Source: Paraphysomonas bandaiensis (Eukaryota; Chrysophyceae). From it: a stretch of 46,719 nucleotides of DNA. Made by a program: the position numbers and the translations under genes. Positions 11,317-21,590 of the stretch are shown piece after piece. The stretch's first letter is position 1. Each line of letters opens with the position of its first letter. The stretch covers positions 1-46,719 of the forward strand of contig CBFFRP010000051.1 of NCBI GenBank assembly GCA_965644295.1, in the 5' to 3' direction. The notes beneath the pieces are model-generated. The model did not search any database. It was not told the origin of the DNA and saw nothing but the letters and a program-made list of their open reading frames with translations.

Positions 11317-12450
11317 CTACAACGAACCCTTTGACAACATGTGATAGAGTATGATGCCGCCACCTACACTAACGTTGAGGGAGTCGACTCTGTCTAAAAC
11401 CGAAGGTGACTTATTTCCCCGGGGTATCTTCACAAGATGGTCGCATCTGTTAAGTATATTCGTTCTGATCCCATGACCTTCGTTACCTAGTACTAAAATA
11501 GTTGGTTTCGTTGTGGGAACTCTGGGGAGCTCCACCGCCCTATCACTAATTGAAGTCCCCACAACCTGCCAACCATTGCTCTTCGAAGAGTCCAAGAAAC
11601 GCATCATATTGTTAACCTCACTAATAGGCATTATTTCCAGCGCCCCAGCAGAAGCTTTGCTGACAACAGGTGAAAGGGGAGAAGAATTCTTAGTACAGAG
11701 AATCACTCCGTCTGCACCCAGAAAATGACAGCTCCGCAGTATGGCCCCTAGGTTCTGTGGATCTGTTATACTGTCCAGGGCTACAACACAACGGAAAGAA
11801 TCTACAGGGTCGAGAACTTTAGTGCGTGAAATCTCAAGGGGTGCGGCTCGCAACACTAAACCCTGATGCGGACGGCTGTCAGTCAGCATGTTCAGATCAT
11901 GCTTAGTAAATGTCCGTACGGGGATATTCGCCATGGTGCAACTTTCAAGTATTACCCGTACATCGTCCCCATCCTGTAACACATTGGTTAGCTAACACTT
12001 CCCTTGACTCCGCTGACACAACCTTTTTGCTCGATGAATCCAGCCCCTCTTGTATAAGTAATTCTTTAATACTGCGTCTGCCTATCACATTTTCACCGTC
12101 ACTTTTCAAGTATGCAACCCGTTACTTCACTCACCTGCAGCCAGAGCCATTCGCACCGGCATAATACCATATATATGGTCCCCATCGTAGCGGCCATACA
12201 AGGGCTCAGTTCTTTTTTTCTCTCGTTTTCTCCGCTTATCTTTTGAATTTTGTTGCTCTAACCGTCTGTTGCCTGTTGAAATACAATCTACCTCTCGATC
12301 ACTCCCAATGGATCGACTAGACCCCCCTCCGTACAGCATGTTCTTACTAACAGCTATATATAAGTCTCCGCTATATAAAAAAGGCTTAGATATAGATCGA
12401 TAATGCCCTCCTCGAGATGATAGAAGATGTCTCATGGTATGAGAGAGCAT
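11317..12450 (-). CDS. MRM1: TrmH/SpoU-family rRNA 2'-O-ribose methyltransferase, mitochondrial (MRM1-like)
   Basis: Three exons: 12450-12135, 12081-12023 and 11973-11317. The introns are 53 and 49 nt (GTGAGT...TAG, GTTGTG...CAG). Joined, they encode 343 residues. The chosen start (MLSHTMRHLLSS) begins a Ser/Arg/His-rich, acid-poor segment typical of a mitochondrial presequence; the frame stays open to an ATG at 12606. The substrate-binding domain is recognisable around YGIMPVRMALAAG-RRSIKELL, followed by RPHQGLVLRA. The SPOUT fold carries motif 1 (DPQNLGAILRSCHFLGADG), motif 2 (LVLGNEGHGI) and motif 3 (VDSLNVSVGGG), which form the knotted S-adenosylmethionine site. Members of this family methylate a ribose (Gm2251 type) in the large-subunit rRNA peptidyl-transferase centre. 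Family is secure; the exact target is by homology. Confidence 0.9.
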
Positions 12451-12567
12451 GATGGAGGAGTTGTGGGGTAGAATAGCTATACTTCTATTGTTGTTGAATG
12501 GAATGCATGGTGCGGACACATCAGCATGATCTTGCAGCCTACATACATGTACATACACATGTACACT

Positions 12568-12740
12568 GGGGGTGGTTGTGCATATCGATTTCATCGATTT
12601 GTTCATCCTTTATTTCATTGAAAAGTCATCGTTTTTTCATTAAAAAGTCACTTTTTTTCACTTTTCACTGAAAAAACGATGACTTTTCAATGAAATAAAC
12701 GATGAACAAATCAATGAAATGGATATGCACAACCACCCCC
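12568..12740. repeat. Long foldback (inverted-repeat) element, MITE-like
   Basis: Two arms of about 72 bp, 12568-12639 and 12669-12740, are reverse complements with only about three mismatches and are separated by a 29-bp T/A-rich centre. The outer ends are GGGGGTGGTTGTGC and GCACAACCACCCCC, with TA-containing flanks (GTACACT and TGTATAC). This is the structure of a nearly palindromic miniature inverted-repeat transposable element. It lies about 120 bp upstream of the preferred start of the methyltransferase gene and overlaps the optional N-terminal extension of that ORF, which argues against the extension being coding. Confidence 0.85.
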
Positions 12741-14000
12741 TGTATACCATAAAACCGAGTATTTCTATCATATCAGTGACCCAACTAAATACTGAAAAAT
12801 ACTAGTTTTGACAACACATCTCAATAAAATATCCCGTAATCCAACTAGCCAAGTACTGTAGTTTTCTTATTAAAATCCTACTTTTTCATCTTCAAAAGGT
12901 GTATTTCGTGTACTGCTGTAGTTGTACATGTCGACAATAGATATGGACGTATGCATGCATATAGAGGAAGTCATTCTCATGACACTGCAATGCATGCATC
13001 TCTACTCCAACAAGGGATGGTTGCACCAAGGTGCTTGCAGCAATGCACAAGCAGTCCCGAGACAACTCAGTTTTTAGCAACTTTGATACCACTAGTCTAA
13101 AGTCGTAGATAGCTAAAAACAAAGTAGTTCTCTCATGTAATAATCAGATCTTTATATATATATATCTCTACTCCAACACTTTCAGATGGGACTCCACTGT
13201 TGATAGCAGATGTGTGTGCTTATTTTATCATTTCAAGTGCATCAGACGTTACTTTTGGTGAACTATACTCACATGTCTCTGACTGATTGCTCTTCTAACA
13301 TGCAAAAGCAGCGCATGATGAGGCGGCTATAGCCCGAGTTTTAGATTATGGATAAGGGCCGATACTCTTGCTTCAAATCACCTTCAGCATTAATTGTGGT
13401 ATATGAAGAATTAATTAAGTCCTGATTATGAAATTGATCACATGCACACATCATTCTGATCTTCTACAGCAGCCAATGGATAGAGTACAACTTGGAGTGT
13501 TTGATGATCTGCTTTTCAAGGTTGAGTGTCTGAGTACGGTCCTAAAATTGAGTAAATTGTGAAATCACATTCTAGGATAGAGTCTAGTTTCTGTTCGAAC
13601 CAAATATTGAAGTTGAATGTCTATAATTGTCCTGTGCTAATATGAGCGTTCTGTGGAAAGTGATATAATAATATCCTTTTCAAAGTGCTTAAAATAATGT
13701 TTCACTATGCGAAGCTAGTATTTAATGTATTTTGATGTCATCATGATATACACATCAGACTGCTACAGATACTGTTATTACTGGTGCTGTACCCAAAGCA
13801 ATTCTCGCGATAGAGAATATCATACAAAGTAAATTACGGTCACAGTAAATGAATCGACTTCATATTATATTGTAAATATTAAAGATAGCAAACAAATATC
13901 AGATCACGACTGCAACTACACAAACGAAATGCTTTTCTCTTCAAAGCAACTATACAATACATCTTTACTAACACTATCGCACGACACCGTACCCCTATGT
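12741..14000. other. Intergenic stretch with a stem-loop repeat copy
   Basis: This AT-rich region has a TATATATATA run near 13155. One copy of the GCACCNNGGTGC stem-loop repeat lies at 13017-13062. No ORF with recognisable motifs or splice-consistent extension was found, and no RNA gene was recognised. Confidence 0.5.
13017..13062 (+). repeat. Stem-loop interspersed repeat, copy 2
   Basis: GGGATGGTTGCACC-AA-GGTGC is followed by TTGCAGCAATGCACAAGCAG. Compared with copy 1, the central dinucleotide differs while both stem arms GCACC and GGTGC are kept. The match to the other copies fades after CAAGCAG. Confidence 0.6.
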
Positions 14001-15153
14001 CTAATTGCTATGCCGCTTTTGTCGCCGCCTGCTGTCAGCTACGTGGATTATTTCTATGTCTCCTACTTCAAATGGTCCCAGCACACCACCATCTGCCTCT
14101 TCGGGGGCCAGAGGATCACTTTGAAACGTATCCGAGTAGCCCGAGTCACAGGTCTGCACACATATCAGTGAATAAATACCAGTGTAGTCAAGAGTACAGC
14201 AACACACCCGCAGGTCTCCGTCCAATCGCAGGGCATTTGTTCCAAATTCAGCCGACGCTCCAAACGCAATATATTCCCGCGAGCTTACTACAAACTGGTT
14301 CTGACTAGTCTTATTTACAGAAGGTATGTAGGTCCATCTGTAGGCCGTTGAGGGGTGGGATAGCCGAAATACAAAACACTCCCCATTACCACGCACCCTG
14401 ATGGAAGGAGGAGACAGTATAGCCGTGCTAAAAGCCCCAATAACAACCCTATAGCATCAACCTATTACGATAGTTCATCAGAATTGTAATGACTCATACT
14501 TTGATTTCAGTGCACGTATTAGAATAATGACAGGATCGAGATCTCTAGTCTTCGCCAGCAAGTTCTCCATCGACCACCCATCCCTATCAGGTGCGAAATA
14601 CTTATACAACGAACGAAAATAAGATGAGCCCTACCGATACGTGGCAAACACAAGTCGAGGCATAGAGACTCGGGAGGTCTCGGGGATCATGCTGTAGAGG
14701 TCGTTTGACATCTGTTTGGTCAAGAGATGAGATACTGACTTGAGTTTTATTCCTGGGTTACTTGGAGCTCTATGGAAATAAAACATGACTCATACGTACT
14801 CCACTACAAATGACCTACCTTCTGAGCTGAACTTCTTTATGCTTATCGCTTTCACTATATATTTGACACAGTATACTACCCAATAGATGTACCCCACTAC
14901 ACAGGCATGTTAATAGGGACCCATCATCATCCCCGTCATCATCAAAACTGCGATTCCGTTCTCTCGTCGTAGCTACAGAATCTGGAACAGGCCAATCACC
15001 TCGATCATCAGAGGGGGATGAAATAAACCCATGATTACTTGTGGGAAGACTGCTTTCAGACCGATCTATAGATGAGTCTAAATTAGGAGTTCTTCCCGAT
15101 TTATACTGTCTCGGATAGTGAGATAATCCGTATTTTAATTGATGATTATGCAT
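14001..15153 (-). CDS. TLDc-domain protein
   Basis: Five exons on the minus strand: 15153-14819, 14769-14635, 14583-14500, 14448-14208 and 14153-14001. The introns are 49, 51, 51 and 54 nt, all GT-AG, and phases agree, giving 315 residues. The C-terminal ~180 residues form a TLDc domain: MPRLVFATYRDGWSMENLL, PVIILIRALKSKVVIGAFST, a GECFVFRLS strand, AFGASAEFGTNALRLDGDL, the SGYSDTFQSDPLAP loop, and GPFEVGDIEII at the end. TLDc proteins (OXR1, TBC1D24, NCOA7 families) are linked to oxidative-stress resistance and V-ATPase regulation. The N-terminal ~110 residues are low-complexity with an acidic DDDGDDDG run. The last intron is a multiple of three without a stop, so its retention would keep the frame. 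The start codon is uncertain, since the frame stays open upstream through TA-rich sequence. Confidence 0.85.
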
Positions 15154-15583
15154 AGAAGTTGGTGTTAAGTGAATATGTCGTAAAGGTGCATGGTTTAGTT
15201 GGGGTTTAAAGGAAATAGATACCCGTGAGGAGAGTGCAGTGTACCATACACACCCAGACACTATACCCTGCTGTGTACCTATGTACAGTATGGCAGTATG
15301 GTAGTATGGTAGTATGTATATATGGAGGGTGATGTACACTGAGTGGAGTATCCAGGGGTGGGGTGGGCTATAGAGAGAATACTGTGTAGAACTATGTGTA
15401 CCTATTGATGTGTACAGCTGTACTGTATGTGTGTGGTATATATATACGAGTACGAGTACCTGTACAGAGTAAAGTATAGAAGTAACTGTACAATGCACGA
15501 CAATGCACATGCTTCACCACACCTCTATTAATACACCTCTGTGTGCAATATGCATTGCCCTACATATCCATCGAGGTCATGCA
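15154..15583. other. Shared upstream region between two divergent genes
   Basis: This 430-bp interval separates the TLDc gene (minus) from the SEN34-like gene (plus). It holds GTATGGTAGTATG-type runs (15290-15320) and TATATATAC (15442-15450). It probably contains both promoters, but no specific site could be assigned. Confidence 0.4.
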
Positions 15584-16817
15584 ATGATACTGGTGATATC
15601 AGGGGTGCATCATCTCTCCTGTGGACTCTAGAGGACTCAAGGTAGTTCCATTGATTAAACACACAGCTCTTGCATCATATTTACACAGGAAACTATTCAC
15701 AGATGCCAAACTATGGCCATCATTTATTGGAACTAGTTTAAATAATGACCGTCATGAGGCCGGTCGGTTTCCTGTTCTCGTTTGGCCTGAACAAAAGAGG
15801 TAAGAGCGAACCTATCTGAACATATCTTCATAACTGTTTTTTATTGAGAGTGATTGATTTGTTATGAGTGTTACAAGTTGTTGTGATGCAGGCATTTACC
15901 TTCTTCATTAACGGCGAAGCGAGAGCGATCCAAATCATTGAAACGCAAGAGGGGTGAGGGAAAGGAAAAAGTAGTAGATGAAAGCAGTACTATATCTGCG
16001 TCCTCCACCCTGATGAAGGAGAACGAAGAAGATAGAAAGGTTAAAAAGGTGAGGACTTCTTGGTGGGGTCTAAATGGAGGCTTGCGTGGCCTTTGGGGGG
16101 CTCTTGTTGATTGGGTTGGGGGAAGCAAGGGAAATGATAGCGGCGATGCCCCAAAATTAAGCGCTACTAGTGACGAGGGAACAGAATCGCTTGCGTATGA
16201 ATCCTCTACCTCCGACAATGTGCAGCAATTAGTAGCGAATAGTAAACGTACGGCGTACCCAGTAGGAGCAGACGCTACATCTCTCGCTGGAGCACGTGAG
16301 CTGGTAAAGTGCTGTCGCCATATGATATCGTATTAAGATGCTCTTCGTTTATAGGTATTTAACGACCTCCACTCCCCCTCCGGCTGTCGGGAACGATGGG
16401 AAAAGCGTAAAAATGATGGGGCCAGGGGATACATGGTAGGACCAGGAGAGGTGTACGGTGGCGATTACTCTGTGTACGCTTCTGATGACCCTTCTCGGTC
16501 GCACTCTATCGCGACAGTACGAGTGGTTGCATCTTCCCCAGAAGATTCAAGAGTAAAAGTTAGTGTCAAGGATCTGGTTGCGTTTTGTCGAGTACAGAAC
16601 CAGGTCGGGAACCTTCTGTTTACGTGTGCAATGTTGCGAACCTAATGTTTACATTTAGGTTGGTAAAGCTGCTGTGTTTGCTTTTCCTGTACAGAACCAG
16701 AGAAATCCCACGACAGATATTTTAGAAACTAAAAATCACGTTACAATTACATCAGATTCATGTTACGATGTGAAATATGTTGCATTTACCTTTGCTGGTG
16801 TTGGAGATCGATATTAG
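15584..16817 (+). CDS. SEN34: tRNA-splicing endonuclease catalytic subunit, SEN34-like
   Basis: Proposed exons: 15584-15620, 15667-15799, 15892-16303, 16355-16603 and 16659-16817; introns 46, 92, 51 and 55 nt, all GT-AG with agreeing phases, giving 329 residues. The N-terminal domain has FIGTSLNN...GRFPVLVWPEQ, like the N-terminal domain of Sen34. A basic Ser/Glu/Lys-rich linker follows. The C-terminal nuclease domain begins VFNDLH, then GARGYMVGPGEVYGGDYSVY, with the catalytic triad of the family visible as Tyr235 (SVYASDD), His244 (SRSHS) and Lys280 (QVGKAAVF). These enzymes cut pre-tRNA introns; Sen34 cleaves the 3' splice site in the four-subunit complex. Sen2 is the main alternative. The first small exon is the least certain part. 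Confidence 0.85.
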
Positions 16818-16997
16818 ACATGTTTTTCATACGCTACGTAATAATAAACAATATCAAATTCCAATCGGAATGGGCTGTTTCGTATATATAGCATATAGCC
16901 GTTTGCGATACTATTCAGTGATATTATAGACTGCTGTCATATATATTGTTGCAGTTGTGTATTATGAAGGTCACCTCAGAGATATTACGCATTGAGT

Positions 16998-17110
16998 GCA
17001 GGGCCTGGTAACCATTAATGGTAGTCCAGTTCCCGGCATTAGTAAAAAATGTCCCGGAAATTAAAATGGCCAGTAATGCCATTACCATTAACGGTTACCA
17101 GGCCCTGGTA
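16998..17110. repeat. Inverted-repeat element with CCTGGTAACCATTAATGG arms
   Basis: GGGCCTGGTAACCATTAATGG near 17001 and CCATTAACGGTTACCAGGCCC near 17085 are reverse complements with one mismatch, about 60 bp apart. The left side also carries GTAGTCCAGTTCCC, the reverse complement of a block in the repeat at 11040-11105. This looks like a small foldback or MITE family with two members here. Confidence 0.65.
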
Positions 17111-17257
17111 CACCTCAGACGAGAAAAATAGTGCTGCAATCAACAGATCTACGAGAACATCTAAATTCCACCTCCTCCGCACCACAATTAACTCCAGGCA
17201 CGGGACAACTAGATGTCCTTTCCAAGGGCAGACCCGCCCCCGATTAAACTTAACGAA

Positions 17258-17312
17258 CGGGATGGTTGCACCATGGTGCTCGTGGCAGTCACACAAGCAG
17301 TAGCGGCGTTTT
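17258..17312 (+). repeat. Stem-loop interspersed repeat, copy 3
   Basis: AACGGGATGGTTGCACC-AT-GGTGC is followed by a CAAGCAGTAGCGGCGTTTTAGTAGTAG tail that parallels copy 1 (CAAGCAGCTTCTGTAGCGTTAAATAGTAG). The preceding TTAACGAACGG also matches TTAAGAACGG before copy 1, so homology extends upstream of the hairpin. Confidence 0.6.
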
Positions 17313-17792
17313 AGTAGTAGTGGGAATAAGAATGCTAATCAAACATGCAGTAGCTAGAACGTCTAGTAGTTTTACACTTAGCCACAATTGTAAAATACTT
17401 TGTCACGACTAGCACACAGTATTAATCAGACCGTCAACATAATGCTGTTTAAACAAGAGGATATGTTGCACAACAAGAAGTTACTAGTGTTGCTATGCTG
17501 TGGAGTCCATGATAAAGATGAGGGATCCGACATCCACTTATATGCATGTGTATTAATTCCAAACTAAAGAGATTCAGCTGGTGCTTTTTGATCTCTTATT
17601 AATTTAGAAAATTCTAGTAATCCGATGAAATATAGCACCCTCACCTTAGCTACAATTACTCTGTAGCAGGGCCAACTTGTAAAGCAATAAATACTGCTAA
17701 TAACAACTAACTATAATTGCGACTTTTTCTTTATCTTTAACTTCTCAGATACAAATTTACAATAAAATAATAACTCAATACTTAGATATGAA

Positions 17793-17905
17793 ACCTGGTG
17801 AAATCGCTTTACCAGGTGTTGGTATTACCTCGACTTCGAGGTCGGACTCGCACCTTTTCGTGGTGTTCTAGGGGATAATACCAGAGACATTTCTCCGGGA
17901 AACTA
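17793..17905. other. Candidate structured RNA: cluster of consecutive hairpins
   Basis: Perfect stems seen by eye: ACCTGGT/ACCAGGT (17793-17799 with 17811-17817); TGGTATTA/TAATACCA (17820-17827 with 17876-17883), which encloses CCTCGA/TCGAGG (17828-17841) and CACC/GGTG (17851-17854 with 17862-17865); then TTTC/GAAA around 17890-17902. The enclosed pair of hairpins under an 8-bp closing stem forms a small multibranch fold. It does not match a tRNA or a hammerhead core. Strand and function are unknown. Confidence 0.4.
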
Positions 17906-18204
17906 ACGTGAGCCGCATATATACTTAGCAGATAGATATTGTTCTGCCCACTCATAGCCGAATGCTTGTGTGGTACAAGGGACACTGCAATAAGTGTCAC
18001 TTGTGTAGATGTCTTTGGGCCTTGGCAAATAAACAGGCATCCGGGAATGGCCCACCTTAAGGGCATCCGGGGAATTGGGCTGCCTGCTGAAGTCAAGTAT
18101 CCGGCTGCTCACCTTAAGGACTCAAAAATCCTGAAGTTACCAAATGTTAGGTATATATCAACATTCTGCTGGCTCACTGCGTTTTTGCTTTGAGTGATAG
18201 AGCG

Positions 18205-18262
18205 AAAGTGGTTGCACGTTAGTGCTGCACAAAATCAGCTTTTGTAGTGTTAAATTGTAGGA
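18205..18262 (+). repeat. Stem-loop interspersed repeat, copy 4 (diverged)
   Basis: AAAGTGGTTGCAC-GTTA-GTGC is followed by TGCACAAAATCAGCTTTTGTAGTGTTAAATTGTAGGATA, closely parallel to copy 1. The hairpin is shortened and the CTTG arm is lost, but the distal TGTAGYGTTAAAT-GTAGGATA block is the best conserved of all copies. Confidence 0.6.
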
Positions 18263-19100
18263 TATCAGAGTTAAGCACTGACTCCTATAAACGCGTATAT
18301 ATTGCTACTATATTATAATAATAAGACATTCACAACTGGAGAATAGCAGCATAATCTGGATAATATCGATGTCTTAATTTGATGATTTAATTTGTCAGAC
18401 GTGAATATTATTTAAGATTTAGATTGTGAGAAAAAAAGAGTTGTCAAGGTTCAGTGTGGTAGGGAAAAATGAACTGAACCGCGCTGAAACGCTGAAAAGG
18501 CACAGGGGCGACGCTTTTTGATAAATGATGTACCTTCAGACTAAGAAGATGATGAGAAAGACGGGACCATTCGTTTACTTAGTGACACCAACACACCAAC
18601 CTACCAACACGATACCGTTTCATGACACATTTGTATGTAGAGGTTGTTTACCAGTTTACCAGAGCTAAGATTGAATTTATGCAAGAGAATGACACCTTCA
18701 CACACACAACGACGACAAATAGTGATAACGTTGATTTTTGCGTGCAAATGGGAATCTTTGGGATGAGATAGTAGTTCAGGAAGCTATTCGAACCTAATAG
18801 GCAATAATTCCCATTAAGTGCAACGCCAGTTAATCGATGTATGTTAAATAACTACAATTATTATTTTTGGATACCTCTCACCAAGCCTGTGTGATACACT
18901 TCCGCGAATTTGTCACTGACGCACATTAACCAGAATCCTTAAACTATGGAATTAAATGACTTAACTTTACGAAAAACTCAAAAATAGCAGCATAAAACGG
19001 CTATATTTAACAACAAAAGCAGTCATATAGTAAAACAAGTGAAAATCGTTATAACAAATTGTCTGGGAAAGCAAATATATGTACGAGTCCCTAATCATGA

Positions 19101-21511
19101 TTACGTTGAACATGTTTTGCAGAGAGAATGAAAAAAATCTCTACCAACAAGTTCAGCTATTTTATCAGTGCTTTCTGTGACGGCCGCTGTTTTCAGAGGA
19201 CTGAATATATTCACTGAAGACAATGACTTCTTGCCAGCATTTGCCCGAGTCTCTTGTCGAAAACACTCTTCAGAACTCATAGACAGATCTCTCTGTAGCA
19301 CATTAACGTGATTGCAAAGCGTTGCCTTCCTATCATCCTCACTGAGATAACGCAACAACACCGGAAGCTGAAAAAGTGCGAGTTACCGATGAACCCACGG
19401 GGAATACACAACGCACCTGCTGGTACACAGATGTGTGGAGTCTGTGACTGTCACTAAACCCCGTTACTGTCAATAGTTTCCACACATTCTGTACATATTA
19501 GTTATCAATACACAGAAGATTTCCACGCATTCACCTCTATGTGTTTCCTCACTACAGCTGTTGCCCTTTCACAATCAGCTGAAGACAATTCTCCTGTCTC
19601 CCCTGCCAACGCCACCCCAATTTCCCGCAGAAGAAGCAGACAGGAGTCTGATACTTCACATGGAGACGGCTCTTTATCCTCACCTGCAGCACAATCCAAG
19701 CAACATCCCCAACCTCCTCCTTTCCTCGCACGTGGACGACGAACACGAGATTTAGGAGCCTGTCCCATCATCTGGGCAACCATTGCATCAGGGATAAACC
19801 GAAAGTTCTTATTTAGTTTTCCTTTTCCCGTCAGAGTGCCTGGAGCAATAGGGACTGAATTACCAGTAGCAGTAAGAATATGGCTATCTAAATAGGTCTC
19901 CAATCTTCCCCAAACCTCTTGCTGCAGTCGTTCTCCACTCTGTATTGCATCTGTGCTGATAGAAATGTTTGGCAAGGGAGGTGGGCGCAGAAGAGAATCA
20001 ACAATACCAACCGCTGCACTATCTCTAACAGGTCTGAACGGTTCCCGCAGTAGATAAGAGAACAACATATTTAATACATCAGTAATGAGAGCAGATACCG
20101 CTACGCTCTCGTCCTGAGTTTCCTCTGGGCGGGGGCCGCGTCCATGTACAATATCAATGGCAGACGGAGCCGACAAAACCAGAGGTAATACAGATTCGGA
20201 AATCGGTAAACGAGTCCACGTTCCACGCAGAAACCGGCCGATTGCCGTGCAAGTTGAGTCTCGTACCGGCCAGGAGGCATCCGCAAGGCTATCTCGCAGA
20301 GAGGCTAGCATCACAGGCAGCTGAGGATTCACTGCTTCTGGGTCTACACGAGTGGCTGCAATCGTATAGACATCAACGTGACATATACAGGCAAACGCAA
20401 TGTTCAGCTTACCAATTTCAGCCATTGCAGCGCATGCGGCTTCGCAAACCATGTGGTTTTTGTGGCGCGTCATGCAGATATAGTGTTCGACAGTATTGGT
20501 GGAGTGAATGGCGAGTAGCTCACGGCCCCTGTGCCCCACTCCTCTGGCCCATGCCTGGTGTGCAGCGGTACGCACCGAATCGGTGCTATAATGCCGATTA
20601 AGACATAAACGAGGAAGTACAAGTGGCCATACTGCATCTTTTACTGAAGGTGGAAAAAGAACCCCGAGAAACGCCCCAGTAGCTTGTGTTGCCGCGAGGC
20701 GAACTTGACACCAACTATCTTGTAAACCTATGGCAAGAGCATCCCGCACAGCTGCCACATACTCTGTAGCTGGTTGAGGTGGTATCCCACCGGCAGGACA
20801 ACCAACACATAGAACGCTAATAAGCTCGCAACATGCTTGTCGCACGTATCGGTTAACATGGAGTGCGGCACTAGTTATAAACTTGTCGTACGGTACGGCA
20901 TCAAGTGGAATTAGAGAGCTACGCCGCCACAAGAATTCTCGACCTTCAAGAGGCAGCTCTTCATTTAAACCTTGTACATACTGGCAAGTGCCACGTATTA
21001 GCTCCTTGAAGGCTGTGTAGGAGGTCTCTAGAGCCCTCCATCCAGTCACCTCATCAAGGTCTACTTCCGTCTCATTCCCCAATACAACCGGTCGAGTGGT
21101 TGTCTCCCGTTCTTCATTCGCAGACACACATAGCAGTATAATGTCATATATGTCATCAAATACTTGGAAACCATAAGACTTTGCTAGTTGGTGTATCAGT
21201 CGACAGGCGAGTGACCGAACTCTCGGCTCAGTGTGTTCTATACAGAGACTGATCTGCTTCATACACACTCTATCGGCCCCTTCATACCCCATCTGAAGAA
21301 TCCGTAAATGAAGTAGACAAGAGAGAGCGACATGTTCCCATCTAGGAGAGACTATAGCGTCTAATGTATGGAGGAGACTGTGGAGTGTGGCGGTGTCACT
21401 GCGATCAGATGACAGGAAGGAATCAATGCAACTGATGCCCTCTGATGACAATGAGAACTCAGGAGACTGAGTAATGTAACTCCAAGCTGATTCTGCGGAT
21501 GATAAATCCAT
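19101..21511 (-). CDS. HEAT/ARM-repeat protein, function unknown
   Basis: Three exons: 21511-19535, 19488-19417 and 19367-19101. Introns are 46 nt (GTGAAT...CAG) and 49 nt (GTGCGT...CAG), phases agree, and the product is 771 residues. The start is the MDLSSAES methionine; an in-frame ATG lies 48 bp upstream. The sequence is Leu/Ala-rich and helical throughout, with HEAT-like helical pairs such as SWCQVRLAATQATGAFLG, SWPVRDSTCTAIGRFLRG and RPVRDSAAVGIVDSLL. A basic, Cys-containing insert (RVRRPRARKGGGWGCC) lies near residue 600. The C-terminal exons add helical segments (KLLTVTGFSDSHRLH, LPVLLRYLSEDD). HEAT solenoids act as scaffolds for protein-protein contacts. I do not recognise the specific orthologue. 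A large minisatellite starts about 80 bp upstream. Confidence 0.75.
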
Positions 21512-21590
21512 GAGTCTGTATGTGGATGGGAATGAAATCAGAGTGAGTTCATGATACATACATACACGACCAAGATGACCACCACCTTCC

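Larger units (their letters stand above)
16818..19100. other. Intergenic stretch with repeats and a structured element
   Basis: No gene is supported over these 2.3 kb. The region contains an inverted-repeat element (16998-17110), two stem-loop repeat copies (17258-17312 and 18205-18262) and a cluster of hairpins (17793-17905). A short open frame at 17939-18193 has a VDVFGPW string reminiscent of a retroelement integrase fragment, but nothing around it supports that. Confidence 0.5.

Noticed and set aside
12451-12606. N-terminal extension of the MRM1-like protein up to the ATG at 12606
   Set aside because: The extension runs into the foldback element, and its composition is unlike a conserved protein. 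The ATG at 12450 starts a good mitochondrial presequence.
13929-14308. Plus-strand ORFs of 80 and 103 codons over the TLDc gene
   Set aside because: The minus strand encodes a well-supported TLDc domain with consistent introns, so these are antisense shadows.
14449-14499. Hammerhead ribozyme suggested by CTGATGA on the minus strand
   Set aside because: The string lies in a TLDc intron and no matching GAAA and flanking stems were found. It is better explained as a branch-point region.
17939-18193. ORF with a VDVFGPW string resembling a retroelement integrase segment
   Set aside because: It is only a few residues long, with no second catalytic motif or extension in any frame. It is too weak to annotate.
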